A stretch of 64,000 nucleotides of DNA, taken from Methylomonas montana. Its GTDB lineage: Bacteria; Pseudomonadota; Gammaproteobacteria; Methylococcales; Methylomonadaceae. The position numbers and the translations under genes are program-made. This document shows positions 37,706-48,409 of this stretch, piece by piece (the first letter of the stretch is position 1; every line of letters begins with the position of its first letter). The notes beneath the pieces were generated by a model. It did no database searches. It was not told the DNA's origin and saw nothing but the letters and a program-made list of their open reading frames with translations. Location: contig NZ_CP129884.1 of assembly GCF_030490285.1 (NCBI RefSeq), positions 1,426,001-1,490,000 on the forward strand, read 5' to 3'.

Positions 37706-38527
37706 TTAAAGCGCGCTATTGCGCAGCATCAAGGTGATGTCGCGAATGTCGGGAACGATCCAGGTGGGGCCGTAGTCGGCCGCCTCGACATCTTTTTCAT
37801 TGGAAATACCACTGAGCACCATCATACTGCGGATGCCGGTACGCACCGCGCCTAGAATGTCGGTCTCCAGTCTGTCGCCAATGGCAATGGTCTGGGCCAG
37901 TTCAGTCCCCAACAAGTTTAATGCTTGTCGGTAAATGATCGGTTCGGGTTTGCCTATGATCATCGGCTCCACGCCAGTTGTGGCGGTCAGCGCCGCCAAA
38001 ATCGCGCCGTTGCCGTGAATTTCGCCACGCTCGGTCGGTAATGACAGGTCGCCGTTGGTGCCTATGAAGTGAGCGCCGGCTCGCAGGTTCAAAGTGGCTG
38101 TGGCCAGTTTATCCCAGCTGATTTCCCGGTCCATGCCGCAAACAACCAAGTGCGCGCGATTGTCGGCGTCGGTTTCGTAAAGTCCGGTCAGCTGAAAGCC
38201 GAGGTCGAGCAACGGTTGCCTGGCGCCGATACCGCCTATCACGAAGACGCGGGTGGTGCGCGGATCGTAACGCTCCGATAAATATAGTGCAGTCGCCATG
38301 CCTGACGTCAGTATTTCGTTTAATGTCACCGAGACGCCCATATTCGCCAGCTTGCCGACATACTGTTCGGCTGTCAGGCTGGCATTATTGGTGGCCAGAA
38401 TAAACGGCAGACTTAAATCGCGCAGCGTCTGAAAAAATTTGACGATGCCGGTCTGGGCCTGGTCGCCGTGCCAGAGAACGCCGTCCATATCGATGATCAG
38501 GGCGCGGATGTTGGTGAAAGCTTGCAT
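37706..38527 (-). CDS. HAD-IIA (NagD-like) phosphatase
   Basis: 273 aa. Motif I is IIDMDGVLWHGD, motif II ATNNAS, Lys in IGKPEPIIY, and motif IV AIGDRLETDILGA. A large C2 cap lies between residues 85 and 195. This places it with NagD and phosphoglycolate/glycerol-3-phosphate phosphatases. As first gene before dhaK it may act on a triose or glycerol phosphate, which is an inference from context only. Confidence 0.87.
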   Translation of the reverse strand: MQAFTNIRALIIDMDGVLWHGDQAQTGIVKFFQTLRDLSLPFILATNNASLTAEQYVGKLANMGVSVTLNEILTSGMATALYLSERYDPRTTRVFVIGGIGARQPLLDLGFQLTGLYETDADNRAHLVVCGMDREISWDKLATATLNLRAGAHFIGTNGDLSLPTERGEIHGNGAILAALTATTGVEPMIIGKPEPIIYRQALNLLGTELAQTIAIGDRLETDILGAVRTGIRSMMVLSGISNEKDVEAADYGPTWIVPDIRDITLMLRNSAL

Positions 38528-38723
38528 AAACGGTCTCAGGTGATAGGGAATTCGAAAATAGGCGTCGCGCGGCTAAAACCAGGTATTTCATGGTAGAATC
38601 GCCGGGATTTTAAGGCTGCGAAGAATTGCATAAAACCTCGCGCGCTGTCTAGCTGAGTGCTATTTGAGGTATTTTCCTTGACTAATCGCTCATAACCTAG
38701 TTTAATGCGCGGCTCTTAGCGCC

Positions 38724-38799
<76 letters not shown>

Positions 38800-38819
38800 C
38801 AGTTTTAGATCAAATACTT

Positions 38820-38895
<76 letters not shown>

Positions 38896-38920
38896 TGATT
38901 TAGCGTGGTTTTAGATATGA

Positions 38921-38946
38921 AAGCCCCTTTATGGGGTTTTTTGTTT
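38921..38946 (+). terminator. Terminator of the tRNA-Phe pair
   Basis: AAGCCCC, loop TTTAT, GGGG, then six T. It begins 25 bases after the second tRNA. Confidence 0.85.
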
Positions 38947-38994
38947 TGTGGGCTTCCGAAAAGACGAAGTCCAAGGGTTGTTGGTCGTTTATGG

Positions 38995-39019
38995 AAGAGC
39001 CTGAGGCTCTTTTTTTTTG
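38995..39019 (+). terminator. Second rho-independent hairpin before rimP
   Basis: AAGAGCC (38995-39001), loop TGA, GGCTCTT (39005-39011), then a run of T. It stands 23 bases upstream of the rimP start, so it is either a back-up terminator for the tRNA unit or an attenuator-like hairpin in the rimP leader. Confidence 0.7.
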
Positions 39020-39041
39020 TGTTTGAAAAGGCGAGGCAGTA

Positions 39042-39527
39042 ATGAAACAGGCTCCTGAACATTTGGTGGATTTGATCGAGCCAATTGTGGAAGGTCTTGG
39101 CTACGAGTGCGTGGGGATCGAGTACAACCCGCATCCGACACACGGCATGCTGCGCATTTATATCGATAGCGAAAACGGTATTCTGCTGGAAGATTGCAGC
39201 AAGGTCAGTCATCAGCTCAGTGGCGCGCTGGATGTCGAAGACCCGATTCAAGGCGAATATCAGTTGGAAGTGTCCTCGCCCGGCGCGGATCGGCCGTTTT
39301 TTAAACTGAGCCAGTTTCAGCGTTTTATTGGCAGTACCGTGCTGGTGAGTTTGTTCAAACCCATCGACAAGCGCCGCAAAATTACCGGACAGATCAAGGC
39401 CGTCGAAGGCGAGACTGTCGTGCTTCAGGACGGCGAACAGCTGTTAAGAGTGCCATTTCAGGCAATGAGCAAGGCACGTTTGGTGCCGGAATACTTACTC
39501 AACAAAGGAGGTCGCAGTGGCAAATAA
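39042..39527 (+). CDS. rimP: Ribosome maturation factor RimP
   Basis: 161 aa. It helps assemble the 30S head. The N-terminal domain has GYECVGIEYNPHP and LRIYIDSENGI; the family signature YQLEVSSPGADRPFF is exact. First gene of the rimP-nusA-infB-rbfA-truB-rpsO-pnp block. Its 3' end overlaps nusA by 11 bases. Confidence 0.95.
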   Translation: MKQAPEHLVDLIEPIVEGLGYECVGIEYNPHPTHGMLRIYIDSENGILLEDCSKVSHQLSGALDVEDPIQGEYQLEVSSPGADRPFFKLSQFQRFIGSTVLVSLFKPIDKRRKITGQIKAVEGETVVLQDGEQLLRVPFQAMSKARLVPEYLLNKGGRSGK

Positions 39528-41028
39528 AGAAATTTTATTAGTAGCAGACGTTTTTGCTAATGAAAAAGAGATCGACAAGGAAATTATCTTTCAGGCCATT
39601 GAGTCCGCGTTGGAAGCGGCGACCGTCAAACGTTACGAAAATCCTATCAAGGCCCGTGTCGCCATTAATCGCCAGACCGGCGATTATCTGACTTATCGCC
39701 GCTGGCAAGTGGTCGATGCCAATCCGGAAATCAACGGCGATGTCGAGCATCCCGGTTGGCAAATCTTATTGGAAGCCGCGCAGATCGATAATCCTGACAT
39801 TCAAGTCGGCGATTTTGTCGAGGAAGAGATCGAGTCGGTCGATTTTTGCCGGATTGCCGCGCAAACCGCGAAACAGGTGATCATCCAGAAGGTACGCGAA
39901 GCCGAGCGCAAGAAAATCGTCGAAGCCTATCAAGACCGGGTGGGCGAATTGGTCACCGGTGTGGTCAAGCGCCTGGAAAAAGGCAGCATTTACCTGGATT
40001 TAGGCGGTCATGTCGAGGCTTATATCGCTCGGGAAGACATGATTCCCAAGGAGCCGGTGCGGATGGGCGACCGGGTGCGCGGTTATCTGAAAGCCGTACG
40101 TTCCGAACCACGCGGTCCGCAATTGTTTGTTAGCCGCACCGCGCCGGAATTGTTGATTGCTTTATTTCGGCTGGAAGTGCCGGAAGTTGGCGAAGGCTTG
40201 ATCGATATTTTAGCGGCGGCCCGCGATCCGGGTTCCCGCGCTAAAATCGCCGTCAGAGCCAACGATCCGCGCTTGGACCCGGTCGGTGCCTGCGTCGGTA
40301 TGCGCGGCTCCAGGGTGCAAGCGATTTCCAACGAGCTGGCCGGCGAGCGGGTTGACATCATTCTGTGGAATGGCAACGATGCCCAATTCGTCATCAACGC
40401 GATGTCGCCGGCGGAAATTCAATCGATTGTAGTCGATGAAGACAAGCACAGTATGGACGTGGCGGTCGCTACCGACAGCTTATCGCAAGCGATAGGCCGT
40501 GGCGGTCAAAACGTGCGTCTGGCGACCGAGTTAACCGGTTGGGAATTGAATATTCAAGATGCCGCGCAAGTCGGGAAAAACCATGACGAAGCCGCCGCCA
40601 AATCCAAGCAGCAATTCATGGAGTTGTTGGATGTGGATGAGGAAATCGCCGGTATTCTGGTTGATGTCGGTCTGAATAACATCGAGGAAATCGCCTATAT
40701 TCCGGTGGATGAAATGCTGGAGATCGAAGGCTTCGATGAGGAGTTGGTGGAGGCGCTGCGTAGCCGAGCGAAAGACGCTTTATTGATTAGCGCGATTGCT
40801 TCCGAGGAAAAAATAGAAACCGCCGAGCCGAGCGAGGAATTGCTGGCGCTGGACGGTATGGACGATGAATTGGCGCAAGAAATGGCGACCAAGGGCATCA
40901 TTACATTGGACGATCTAGCGGAGCAAGCCATCGACGACATCATCGAATTTACCGGCATGACCGAGGAGCGTGCTGGTAAACTAATCATGAAAGCCCGCGA
41001 ATCTTGGTTCGCAGAGGACAAGGGCTGA
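39517..41028 (+). CDS. nusA: Transcription termination/antitermination protein NusA
   Basis: 503 aa with a GTG start preceded by AAAGGAGG. The N-terminal RNA-polymerase-binding domain (1-130) is followed by S1 (about 135-200; [15 protein letters not shown]), then KH1/KH2 (about 230-345; [11 protein letters not shown] and [12 protein letters not shown]). Two acidic repeats (about 365-495) are the gammaproteobacterial extra domains that contact the polymerase alpha subunit or N protein. Length matches E. coli NusA (495). Confidence 0.96.
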   Translation: MANKEILLVADVFANEKEIDKEIIFQAIESALEAATVKRYENPIKARVAINRQTGDYLTYRRWQVVDANPEINGDVEHPGWQILLEAAQIDNPDIQVGDFVEEEIESVDFCRIAAQTAKQVIIQKVREAERKKIVEAYQDRVGELVTGVVKRLEKGSIYLDLGGHVEAYIAREDMIPKEPVRMGDRVRGYLKAVRSEPRGPQLFVSRTAPELLIALFRLEVPEVGEGLIDILAAARDPGSRAKIAVRANDPRLDPVGACVGMRGSRVQAISNELAGERVDIILWNGNDAQFVINAMSPAEIQSIVVDEDKHSMDVAVATDSLSQAIGRGGQNVRLATELTGWELNIQDAAQVGKNHDEAAAKSKQQFMELLDVDEEIAGILVDVGLNNIEEIAYIPVDEMLEIEGFDEELVEALRSRAKDALLISAIASEEKIETAEPSEELLALDGMDDELAQEMATKGIITLDDLAEQAIDDIIEFTGMTEERAGKLIMKARESWFAEDKG

Positions 41029-41042
41029 GGCAGGAGGATACT

Positions 41043-43733
41043 ATGAGCGATAAAACAGTACAGGAATTGGCAGAGGTAGTTGGCATCCCTCTCGATCGTT
41101 TTTTGGAGCAGTTGAAGGAGGCCGGGCTAACGGCTAGCGCGCCTGACGATGTGATCGACGATGAGGAGAAAGTCAAACTGCTCGCACATCTGCGCAAGCG
41201 CCATGGTAAAACCGATGCCGATCAGGAAGCGGCCGCGCCCAAGCGTATTACGCTTAAACGCAGTACCAAAACCGAATTAAAACAATCAACGCCGCCCGGT
41301 ACTGCGGTGAAAACCGTCAGTGTCGAAGTGCGTAAACAAAAAACCTATATCAAACGTAGCGACGTTCACGGCAACGACGAACAAAAGCAAGCGGAATTGG
41401 CCAAGCACGCTTTGGAAGAGCAGCAAAAGCAGCAAGCGATCGAAGAGGAAAAGCGTCGCCAGTTGCATGAGCAGCATAAGGCTCAGCAAGCCTCTAAAGA
41501 AGAGCAGGCTTTAGCGCAAGGCGCCGCTCAAACGACCGATGTTGTCGAGCAAGCCGTCAGCGAGCCGGTTGAAGAGCCGCGTATCGAGGCTAGCGAACCG
41601 CAAGCCGTTGTCGAAGTAGCTGCTGCACCTGAAACACCAGCCGTTGCCAAGCCCGCTGTGATGACCGAAGAACAGCGTTTGGAGCAAGAAAAGAAAGAAA
41701 GGCTGGAAGCGGCGGTGCAAAGAACCGCCGAAAAAGTCAAAAAGAAAGCCGAAGAGAAACAGCAACAAACCACCTTGCACAAGAAAAAAGCCGAGTTCAA
41801 GCCAGCGCGTGGACCTGCCACCGATGGTGATATCGACAGAAGTGGTGGCGATGCCGCGCGTCGCGGCGGGAAAGGCAAAAAAGGCAAAGCGCCGTCACGG
41901 CGGGAAAAACCGGAATTCGAACCGGATCTTAATCAAGGTCGGCATAAATTCGAAAAACCGGTCGCGCCAACCGTTTACGACGTGACCATTCCGGAAACCA
42001 TCGTCGTATCGGATTTGGCCGCTAAAATGAACATCAAGGCCGCTGAAGTCATCAAGCATTTGATGAGACTGGGCATTATGTCCACGATCAACCAGACCAT
42101 CGACCAAGAAACGGCGGTGATTTTGGTCGAGGAAATGGGCCATAAAGCCATCATGCAGAGCGAGGACGACTTCGAGCAGGAAATGCTGGCCGAAGTACAA
42201 GGCGAAAGCGACGAGCGTAAAGTTCAGCCGAGAGCGCCTATCGTTACCATCATGGGTCACGTCGACCACGGTAAAACCTCTTTGTTGGATTACATCCGTA
42301 AAACCCGGGTCGCCGCCGGCGAAGCGGGCGGGATTACCCAGCACATCGGTGCTTATCAGGTTAAAACCGATCACGGCGCGGTCACTTTTCTCGATACGCC
42401 GGGCCACGCTGCGTTTACCGCGATGCGTGCTCGCGGTGCCGAAGTCACCGACATCGTTATCGTCGTGGTCGCGGCCGACGACGGCGTGATGCCGCAAACC
42501 AGGGAAGCTATCGACCACGCTCGAGCGGCGAATGTGCCTATCATCGTCGCGCTGAACAAAATCGATAAACCCGAAGCCAATCCGGACAGGGTCATGCAGG
42601 AATTGGCAACATTGAACGTCGTACCGGAAGAGTGGGGCGGCGACGTGCAGTTCCTGAAAGTATCGGCTAAAGTCGGTACCGGTATCGACGAATTGATCGA
42701 AGCGCTGATCGTACAGGCCGAGGTCTTGGAATTAAAAGCGCCCGCCGACGGTATTGCATCCGGTATTTGTATCGAATCGCGTCTGGATAAAGGCCGTGGC
42801 GCGGTAGCGACGATACTGATTCAGAAAGGTACTTTGAGCAAGGGCGAGTTCGTATTGTGCGGTCACGAATATGGCCGGATTCGGGCGATGTTCGACGAAA
42901 ATTCGCATGCCATCAAATCGGCCGGACCTAGTGCGCCGGTGGAAATTTTGGGTTTGTCGGGCACGCCCGATGCCGGCGACGAATTCTTGGTAGTACAGAA
43001 CGAGCGTATCGCTCGGGAATTGGCTGCCCACCGCGAAGACCGCAAGCGCTCTAATCGTCACGCCGCGCAACATGCCTCGAAACTGGATGATGTGTTCTCG
43101 CGGATGTCCGCTGGCGAGACCGCCACGCTGAATGTCGTTATCAAAACCGACGTTCAGGGTAGTTTGGAAGCCTTGCGTGAATCTTTGGTTGGCTTGTCTA
43201 CCGAAGAAGTGCAAGTCAAATGCATCTATGGCGGCGTCGGCGGCATCAACGAAGGCGATGCTAACCTGGCATTGGCTTCCAGTGCGATTTTGATCGGTTT
43301 CAACGTCCGCGCCGATGCGGTTGCTCGTAAATTGATCGAAGAAAAAGACATCGATCTGCATTATTACAGCATCATCTACGAAGCGATCGACGAAGTGAAA
43401 CGCGCGATCAGCGGGATGTTGGCGCCGGAAATTCAGGAAAAAATCGTTGGTTTGGCCGAGGTCCGCGATGTATTCCGTTCGCCGAAATTCGGCGCGGTTG
43501 CCGGCTGTATGGTCATCGACGGTTTCGTCAAACGCAATCTGCCGATCCGCGTGCTGCGTAACAACGTGGTGATTTACGAAGGTCAGTTGGAATCGCTGCG
43601 CCGCTTCAAAGACGATGTCAATGAAGTGAAAATGGGCATGGAGTGCGGTATTGGCGTGAAGAACTACAACGATGTTCAAAACGGCGATCAGATCGAAGTC
43701 TTTGAACGTATCGAAGTCAGACGGGAAATCTAA
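41043..43733 (+). CDS. infB: Translation initiation factor IF-2
   Basis: 896 aa from the ATG at 41043, which has AGGAGG 8 bases upstream (an in-frame codon at 41004 lies inside nusA). The N-terminal IF2_N domain and a long Lys/Glu/Gln-rich linker (to about residue 300) precede the G domain. The G domain has G1 [12 protein letters not shown]3 DTPGHAAF and G4 NKIDKPEAN. Domains II-IV then bind initiator tRNA. Internal starts making shorter IF2 forms, as in E. coli, may exist but are not obvious. Confidence 0.96.
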   Translation: MSDKTVQELAEVVGIPLDRFLEQLKEAGLTASAPDDVIDDEEKVKLLAHLRKRHGKTDADQEAAAPKRITLKRSTKTELKQSTPPGTAVKTVSVEVRKQKTYIKRSDVHGNDEQKQAELAKHALEEQQKQQAIEEEKRRQLHEQHKAQQASKEEQALAQGAAQTTDVVEQAVSEPVEEPRIEASEPQAVVEVAAAPETPAVAKPAVMTEEQRLEQEKKERLEAAVQRTAEKVKKKAEEKQQQTTLHKKKAEFKPARGPATDGDIDRSGGDAARRGGKGKKGKAPSRREKPEFEPDLNQGRHKFEKPVAPTVYDVTIPETIVVSDLAAKMNIKAAEVIKHLMRLGIMSTINQTIDQETAVILVEEMGHKAIMQSEDDFEQEMLAEVQGESDERKVQPRAPIVTIMGHVDHGKTSLLDYIRKTRVAAGEAGGITQHIGAYQVKTDHGAVTFLDTPGHAAFTAMRARGAEVTDIVIVVVAADDGVMPQTREAIDHARAANVPIIVALNKIDKPEANPDRVMQELATLNVVPEEWGGDVQFLKVSAKVGTGIDELIEALIVQAEVLELKAPADGIASGICIESRLDKGRGAVATILIQKGTLSKGEFVLCGHEYGRIRAMFDENSHAIKSAGPSAPVEILGLSGTPDAGDEFLVVQNERIARELAAHREDRKRSNRHAAQHASKLDDVFSRMSAGETATLNVVIKTDVQGSLEALRESLVGLSTEEVQVKCIYGGVGGINEGDANLALASSAILIGFNVRADAVARKLIEEKDIDLHYYSIIYEAIDEVKRAISGMLAPEIQEKIVGLAEVRDVFRSPKFGAVAGCMVIDGFVKRNLPIRVLRNNVVIYEGQLESLRRFKDDVNEVKMGMECGIGVKNYNDVQNGDQIEVFERIEVRREI

Positions 43734-44149
43734 TGGCAAGAGAGTTCGGCCGCAGTCAGCGGGTGGCGTCGGAAATGCAGAAAGAGTTGGCGTCGATATT
43801 GCAGCGCGATGTCGACGACAGCCGCTTGGGTTTTGTGACGATCAACGACGTCGAGTTGTCCAAGGATCTGGCGGTTGCCAAGATCTATGTCACGGTGTTG
43901 GATGCCGAGGATGAGGCCGGCAAGCGCGCGAATGTGAAGGTGTTGAACGAGATTTCGCCTTTTATTCGTCATGAACTGGCCAAGCGCATGCGTTTGCGGC
44001 ATATCTCCGAGCTGCATTTTTACTACGATCATTCCTTCGATACCGGGATGCGTGTCGCCGAGTTGCTGGGCGATCTGGATCACGGCAAGGATACGGAAGC
44101 TAGTGAAAAGCCGGACGCAATCGCCGATAAACCGCAACAGGACGATTGA
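43733..44149 (+). CDS. rbfA: Ribosome-binding factor A
   Basis: 138 aa. A KH-fold protein needed for 16S rRNA 5' maturation and cold growth. The conserved QRVASEMQKELASILQRDV and the helix LRHISELHFYYDHSFDTG are present, with an acidic C-terminal tail. It overlaps infB by one base and its stop overlaps the truB ATG (TGATG). Confidence 0.95.
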   Translation: MAREFGRSQRVASEMQKELASILQRDVDDSRLGFVTINDVELSKDLAVAKIYVTVLDAEDEAGKRANVKVLNEISPFIRHELAKRMRLRHISELHFYYDHSFDTGMRVAELLGDLDHGKDTEASEKPDAIADKPQQDD

Positions 44150-45066
44150 TGGCAAAACGTAAGTCCGGGCGCGATGTGCATGGCATCGTGCTGCTCGACA
44201 AACGTTTAGGCGTATCGTCCAATCAGGCTTTGCAGGAAGTCCGGCGACTGTTCAATGCCAACAAGGCGGGGCATACCGGGGCGCTGGATCCCTTAGCCAC
44301 CGGTTTGTTGCCGCTGTGTTTCGGTGAGGCGACTAAAGTATCGGCGTTGATGCTGGATGATGACAAGCGTTATCAGGTGACGATACAACTGGGCGTGATG
44401 ACCGATACCGGCGATAGCGAAGGTAAGGTCGTCGCTGAAATGCCGTTGCCAACCCTGACGGCCGAGCGCTTACAAGCTTGTTTGCAGCATTTCACCGGGC
44501 TGATCGATCAGGTGCCGCCAATGTATTCGGCGCTCAAGCATCAGGGCAAGAAGTTGTACGAGTTGGCGAGGGAAGGTAAAACCGTCGACAGGCAGCCCAG
44601 AGCGATTACCATTTATGAATTGCAACTGTTAAATGTCGATGCCGAAGCCGGGCAATTGACGTTGGATGTGTTTTGCTCCAAGGGCACTTATATTCGCTCG
44701 CTGGCCGAAGACATCGGTCATTGGCTGGGCAGTTGCGGTACGGTGACGGCGTTGCGCAGGACCAAGGCCGGCATGTTCGAGCTGGACAAGGCTTATACCT
44801 TGCAGGAGTTGCAGGCCATGGACTTCAAGCAATTGCAGGATATTTTGATCGCGCTGGATGTGCCGCTACGGGATATGCCTGAAGTGTCGCTGTCAGTCGA
44901 ACAGGCCGAGCGAATCAAGCAAGGCCAGCGCATTGCCTTTAGCGCGGACAAGACCGGTCCAGTCAGAATATACTCGCCGCAGACCTTTTTGGGGTTGGGG
45001 GAAATCCTATTGGATGGTAAACTGGCGCCGAAAAAACTATTTCATTTGGATGGTCAAACAGCTTGA
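44149..45066 (+). CDS. truB: tRNA pseudouridine(55) synthase TruB
   Basis: 305 aa. The catalytic Asp lies in GHTGALDPLATGLLP (about residues 43-57). KRYQVTIQLGVMTDTGD, YSALKHQGKKLYELAR and CSKGTYIRSLAEDI are the other TruB motifs, and a C-terminal PUA-like domain completes it. It makes the universal pseudouridine in the tRNA T-loop. The ATG at 44149 is used, since the codon at 44146 is a TTG inside the rbfA end. Confidence 0.96.
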   Translation: MAKRKSGRDVHGIVLLDKRLGVSSNQALQEVRRLFNANKAGHTGALDPLATGLLPLCFGEATKVSALMLDDDKRYQVTIQLGVMTDTGDSEGKVVAEMPLPTLTAERLQACLQHFTGLIDQVPPMYSALKHQGKKLYELAREGKTVDRQPRAITIYELQLLNVDAEAGQLTLDVFCSKGTYIRSLAEDIGHWLGSCGTVTALRRTKAGMFELDKAYTLQELQAMDFKQLQDILIALDVPLRDMPEVSLSVEQAERIKQGQRIAFSADKTGPVRIYSPQTFLGLGEILLDGKLAPKKLFHLDGQTA

Positions 45067-45081
45067 TTATCCAGGAAAAAA

Positions 45082-45116
45082 CCGCATGGTTTCTACACCC
45101 TATTGTGGAAACGCGG
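45082..45116 (+). promoter_or_regulatory. Structured rpsO leader, possible S15 autoregulatory hairpin
   Basis: CCGC (45082-45085) and GTTTC (45089-45093) pair with GAAAC (45108-45112) and GCGG (45113-45116), leaving a three-base bulge and a loop of 14. It lies about 60 bases before the rpsO ATG. S15 represses its own mRNA in many bacteria through leader structures that vary between groups, so the role is inferred. Confidence 0.4.
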
Positions 45117-45176
45117 CTATCGGGTCATCGAAAGATGGCTTTCATTCACTTAAAATTAATCGATAGGGATTAAGAA

Positions 45177-45446
45177 ATGTCATTATCAGCAGAACAGAAA
45201 AAAGCAGTCGTTGAAGAATACCGTTTGTCGGATACCGATACCGGTTCAACAGAAGTACAAGTGGCCTTGTTGACCGCCAACATCAATCAATTGACTCCGC
45301 ATTTTGCTACTCATAAAAAAGACAACCACTCGCGCCGCGGCTTGCTGCGCATGGTAAACCAACGCCGTAAATTGCTGGATTACCTGAAAAACACAGATGT
45401 GACTCGTTATCGTTCGTTGATCGAACGTTTGGGCATTCGTAAGTAG
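45177..45446 (+). CDS. rpsO: 30S ribosomal protein S15
   Basis: 89 aa, complete S15. It has [20 protein letters not shown], then [15 protein letters not shown], where the His and Arg residues contact 16S helix 22. It is separated from truB by about 110 bases with a hairpin leader and followed by a GC-rich hairpin before pnp. Confidence 0.97.
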   Translation: MSLSAEQKKAVVEEYRLSDTDTGSTEVQVALLTANINQLTPHFATHKKDNHSRRGLLRMVNQRRKLLDYLKNTDVTRYRSLIERLGIRK

Positions 45447-45456
45447 CACAAAACTG

Positions 45457-45481
45457 GAAACGGCGCATCGGGCGCCGTTTC
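45457..45481 (+). terminator. rpsO-pnp intergenic hairpin
   Basis: GAAACGGCGC (45457-45466), loop ATCGG, GCGCCGTTTC (45472-45481), followed by TGCTTTAAGG. The tail is poor in T, so it is a leaky terminator or a processing site. In E. coli this spot carries both a terminator and the RNase III site that controls pnp. Confidence 0.65.
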
Positions 45482-45530
45482 TGCTTTAAGGCAAATTTTT
45501 AGCATAACCTTTAAACAAAGGAACCTTATA

Positions 45531-47609
45531 GTGAATCCTATCAGGAAAGAATTTCAGTACGGCGATCGTCTCGTCACGTTATCCACCGGTGAAATTGCCC
45601 GTCAAGCCAATGGCGCGGTAATGATTGATGTCGAAGGCACTTCGCTGCTGGTGACCGTGGTTGGTAAAAAAGAAGCTAGCGGCGGCGATTTTTTCCCGCT
45701 CACCGTTAACTACCAGGAAAAAGCATTTGCGGCCGGTAAAATTCCCGGCGGATTTTTTAAACGCGAAGGCCGTCCTAGCGAAACAGAAACCCTGATTTCC
45801 CGCCTGATCGACAGACCTATTCGTCCGATGTTTCCGGAAGGATTCACCAACGAAGTGCAAATTATTGCCACGGTGGTGTCGCTGAATCCTGAAGTGGATA
45901 CCGAAATTCCGGCCCTGTTGGGTGCTTCTGCGGCACTGGCTGTTTCTGGCTTGCCTTTCAACGGTCCTTTGGGCGCGGCTTGCGTTGGTTATAAAGATGG
46001 CCAATATCTGCTGAATCCAGCTAAGCCGGCGCTGAAAGAATCGCAACTGCAATTGGTGGTTGCCGGTACTCAGCATGCGGTATTGATGGTTGAATCCGAA
46101 GCGGCTTTACTGTCAGAAGAAGTGATGTTGGGCGCGGTATTGTTCGGTCACGAACAAATGCAAGTGGCCATCAATGCCATCAACGAATTCGCTGCTGCGG
46201 TCGGCACTCCAGCTGTTGTCTGGACACCGGCAGAAACTAACACTGCGCTTAAAGCAGCAGTGGCCGCCGAAGCCGAGCAAAGCATCAAAGCGGCTTACCA
46301 AGTGGCCGAAAAATTGGTTAGACAAGACCAATTGAGTGCGATCAGAAGCGCGGTAGTTGAGAAACTGACTGCTGATGGTCAATATAGCGAGGCCGATATT
46401 CGCAATGTCATCGAACATTTGGAATACGATGTAGTGCGTGGCGCGATTCTGAATGATCGCAAACGTATCGACGGTCGCGATCTGACCACCGTCAGACCGA
46501 TTACCGTTAGAACCGGTGTGCTACCTAGAACCCACGGTTCTGCATTGTTTACCCGCGGCGAAACCCAAGCCTTGGTTGTAGCGACCCTGGGTACCGAGCG
46601 CGATGCGCAAATCATCGATGCACTGTCCGGCGAGTATAAAGACCCGTTCATGCTGCATTACAACTTCCCGCCGTATAGTGTTGGCGAAACCGGTTTTGTC
46701 GGTTCGCCGAAGCGTCGCGAAATCGGCCATGGCCGGTTGGCAAAACGTGGTGTGGCGGCCGTACTGCCTAACATGGCGGAATTTCCTTACGTGATCCGCG
46801 TGGTTTCGGAAATCACCGAATCCAACGGTTCCAGCTCCATGGCGTCAGTCTGCGGCAGCAGCTTGGCGCTGATGGATGCCGGCGTGCCTATCAAAGCACC
46901 GGTTGCCGGTATCGCGATGGGTCTGATCAAGGAAGGCGATAAATTTGCAGTATTGTCCGACATCCTGGGCGATGAAGATCACCTTGGCGACATGGACTTT
47001 AAAGTGGCCGGTTCCGAAAATGGCGTCACCGCGTTGCAAATGGACATCAAGATCGATGGTATCACCGCGGAAATCATGAAAGTTGCGTTGGAACAAGCCA
47101 AGCAAGGTCGTCTGCACATTTTGGGCGAGATGAACAAGGCCTTGTCCAGCACCCGTTCCGAAATGTCCGACTTCGCGCCGCGCATCATCACCTTTAAAAT
47201 CGATCCGGCTAAAATCCGCGAAGTTATCGGCAAAGGCGGTGTCACTATTCGTGCCATCACCGAACAAACCGGTGCCAGCATTGATTTGACCGATGACGGC
47301 GTGGTTAACGTCGCCTCCGTCGACAGAGCTGCCGGCGAAGAAGCCAGACGCATGATCGAAGAAATCACCGCCGAAGTGGAAGTGGGTAAAACCTACGAAG
47401 GTAAAGTGGTCAGATTGATGGACTTCGGTGCGTTCGTGACCATCTTGCCAGGCAAAGACGGTTTGGTGCACATTTCGCAAATTTCCGATGAGCGCGTTGA
47501 AAAAGTCAGCGACAAACTGTCGGAAGGCGATGTCGTAAAAGTAAAAGTGCTGGAAATCGACCGTCAAGGTCGGGTGCGCTTGAGTATGAAAGAAGTCGAT
47601 AGCGAGTAA
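45531..47609 (+). CDS. pnp: Polyribonucleotide nucleotidyltransferase
   Basis: 692 aa with a GTG start and AAGGAA 7 bases upstream. Two RNase PH-like domains (about 1-215 and 300-540) include [21 protein letters not shown] and the phosphate-site [20 protein letters not shown]-terminal KH (about 552-610; [12 protein letters not shown]) and S1 domains (about 620-690) follow. It degrades mRNA 3' to 5' using phosphate and is part of the degradosome. A strong terminator follows. Confidence 0.97.
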   Translation: MNPIRKEFQYGDRLVTLSTGEIARQANGAVMIDVEGTSLLVTVVGKKEASGGDFFPLTVNYQEKAFAAGKIPGGFFKREGRPSETETLISRLIDRPIRPMFPEGFTNEVQIIATVVSLNPEVDTEIPALLGASAALAVSGLPFNGPLGAACVGYKDGQYLLNPAKPALKESQLQLVVAGTQHAVLMVESEAALLSEEVMLGAVLFGHEQMQVAINAINEFAAAVGTPAVVWTPAETNTALKAAVAAEAEQSIKAAYQVAEKLVRQDQLSAIRSAVVEKLTADGQYSEADIRNVIEHLEYDVVRGAILNDRKRIDGRDLTTVRPITVRTGVLPRTHGSALFTRGETQALVVATLGTERDAQIIDALSGEYKDPFMLHYNFPPYSVGETGFVGSPKRREIGHGRLAKRGVAAVLPNMAEFPYVIRVVSEITESNGSSSMASVCGSSLALMDAGVPIKAPVAGIAMGLIKEGDKFAVLSDILGDEDHLGDMDFKVAGSENGVTALQMDIKIDGITAEIMKVALEQAKQGRLHILGEMNKALSSTRSEMSDFAPRIITFKIDPAKIREVIGKGGVTIRAITEQTGASIDLTDDGVVNVASVDRAAGEEARRMIEEITAEVEVGKTYEGKVVRLMDFGAFVTILPGKDGLVHISQISDERVEKVSDKLSEGDVVKVKVLEIDRQGRVRLSMKEVDSE

Positions 47610-47632
47610 TCGATTCCGACTTTGCCATGCAG

Positions 47633-47656
47633 AAAGGGCCGTAAGGCCCTTTTTTG
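47633..47656 (+). terminator. Rho-independent terminator after pnp
   Basis: AAAGGGCC (47633-47640), loop GTAA, GGCCCTTT (47645-47652), then more T. It closes the rimP-pnp block. Confidence 0.92.
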
Positions 47657-47699
47657 TGGATAAATTTCAGCCGAACAGCCTTACTGACGATAAAATTAT

Positions 47700-47750
47700 T
47701 TTAGCCTTTAGCCTTTAGCCTTTAGCCTTTAGCCTTTAGCCTTTAGCCTT
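47700..47750. repeat. Seven-copy heptanucleotide tandem repeat (TTTAGCC)
   Basis: Seven perfect copies of TTTAGCC (47700-47748) plus TT. The tract ends 11 bases before the ATG of the uracil-DNA glycosylase gene. The unit length is not a multiple of three and the tract lies where that gene's promoter or ribosome site should be. Slippage would change spacing by 7 bases per step. Confidence 0.97.
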
Positions 47751-47761
47751 ATGACCGCATA

Positions 47762-48409
47762 ATGTCGATCGAAACCTATTTCAATCAAGACTGTAAACAA
47801 TGCTCGCGACTCGCGGAATTTCTCTGCGATGTAAAGCACAAGTATCCAGATTATCATGCCGGACCGGTTGCGCCTTTCGGAGATCCGGACGCACGACTGT
47901 TGATCGTCGGATTAGCGCCTGGCATGCATGGCGCCAACGCAACGGGCAGACCCTTTACCGGCGATTATGCGGGTTTGCTGTTGTATCAGGCCTTGTACGA
48001 TTTCGGTTACAGCAATCAATTGCAATCCACCGATCTGGCCGATGGTTTAAGGCTCAGCAACTGTCGGATAACCAATGCCGTCAAATGTTTGCCGCCGCAA
48101 AACAAGCCGACCGGCGATGAAATCAAGCAATGCAATCCTTATCTGGCCGAGGAAATTAAAACCCTGCCAAAAAAATCGGTGATATTGGCCTTGGGTAATA
48201 TCGCCCATCAGGCGGTGCTGCGCGCCTACGGTTTGAAAATCAATGCGGCTAAATTTGCTCACCATGTCCGTTTCGAACTACCGGACGGCAACGTCTTGGT
48301 CAGTTCTTATCATTGCAGTCGGTATAACGTGCAGACCAAGCGCCTGAGTCAGGAGATGCTGGCTGCGGTGTTCGTGACTATTCAAGCCTTGCTGTCCGCG
48401 CGTGACTGA
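47762..48409 (+). CDS. Uracil-DNA glycosylase, family 5 (UdgB-like)
   Basis: 215 aa. Motif A GLAPGMHGANATGRPFTGD and motif C SYHCSRYNVQTKRL are those of the iron-sulfur family 5 enzymes. Cysteines that could bind the 4Fe-4S cluster are in CKQCSRL near the N terminus, NAVKCLPP and KQCNPYL. It removes uracil and related bases from DNA. The 3' end overlaps uvrC by 8 bases, pairing two DNA-repair genes. No clear Shine-Dalgarno is seen, because the heptamer tract occupies the region just upstream of the ATG. Confidence 0.85.
   Translation: MSIETYFNQDCKQCSRLAEFLCDVKHKYPDYHAGPVAPFGDPDARLLIVGLAPGMHGANATGRPFTGDYAGLLLYQALYDFGYSNQLQSTDLADGLRLSNCRITNAVKCLPPQNKPTGDEIKQCNPYLAEEIKTLPKKSVILALGNIAHQAVLRAYGLKINAAKFAHHVRFELPDGNVLVSSYHCSRYNVQTKRLSQEMLAAVFVTIQALLSARD

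Noticed and set aside
42732-43739. 335-codon minus-strand open frame
   Set aside because: Lies inside infB in antisense; the sense product is unmistakable IF-2.
46845-47567. 240-codon minus-strand frame
   Set aside because: Antisense shadow of pnp.
47700-47750. CRISPR-like array
   Set aside because: The repeats are contiguous 7-mers without spacers, so a microsatellite. No CRISPR array was found in the window.
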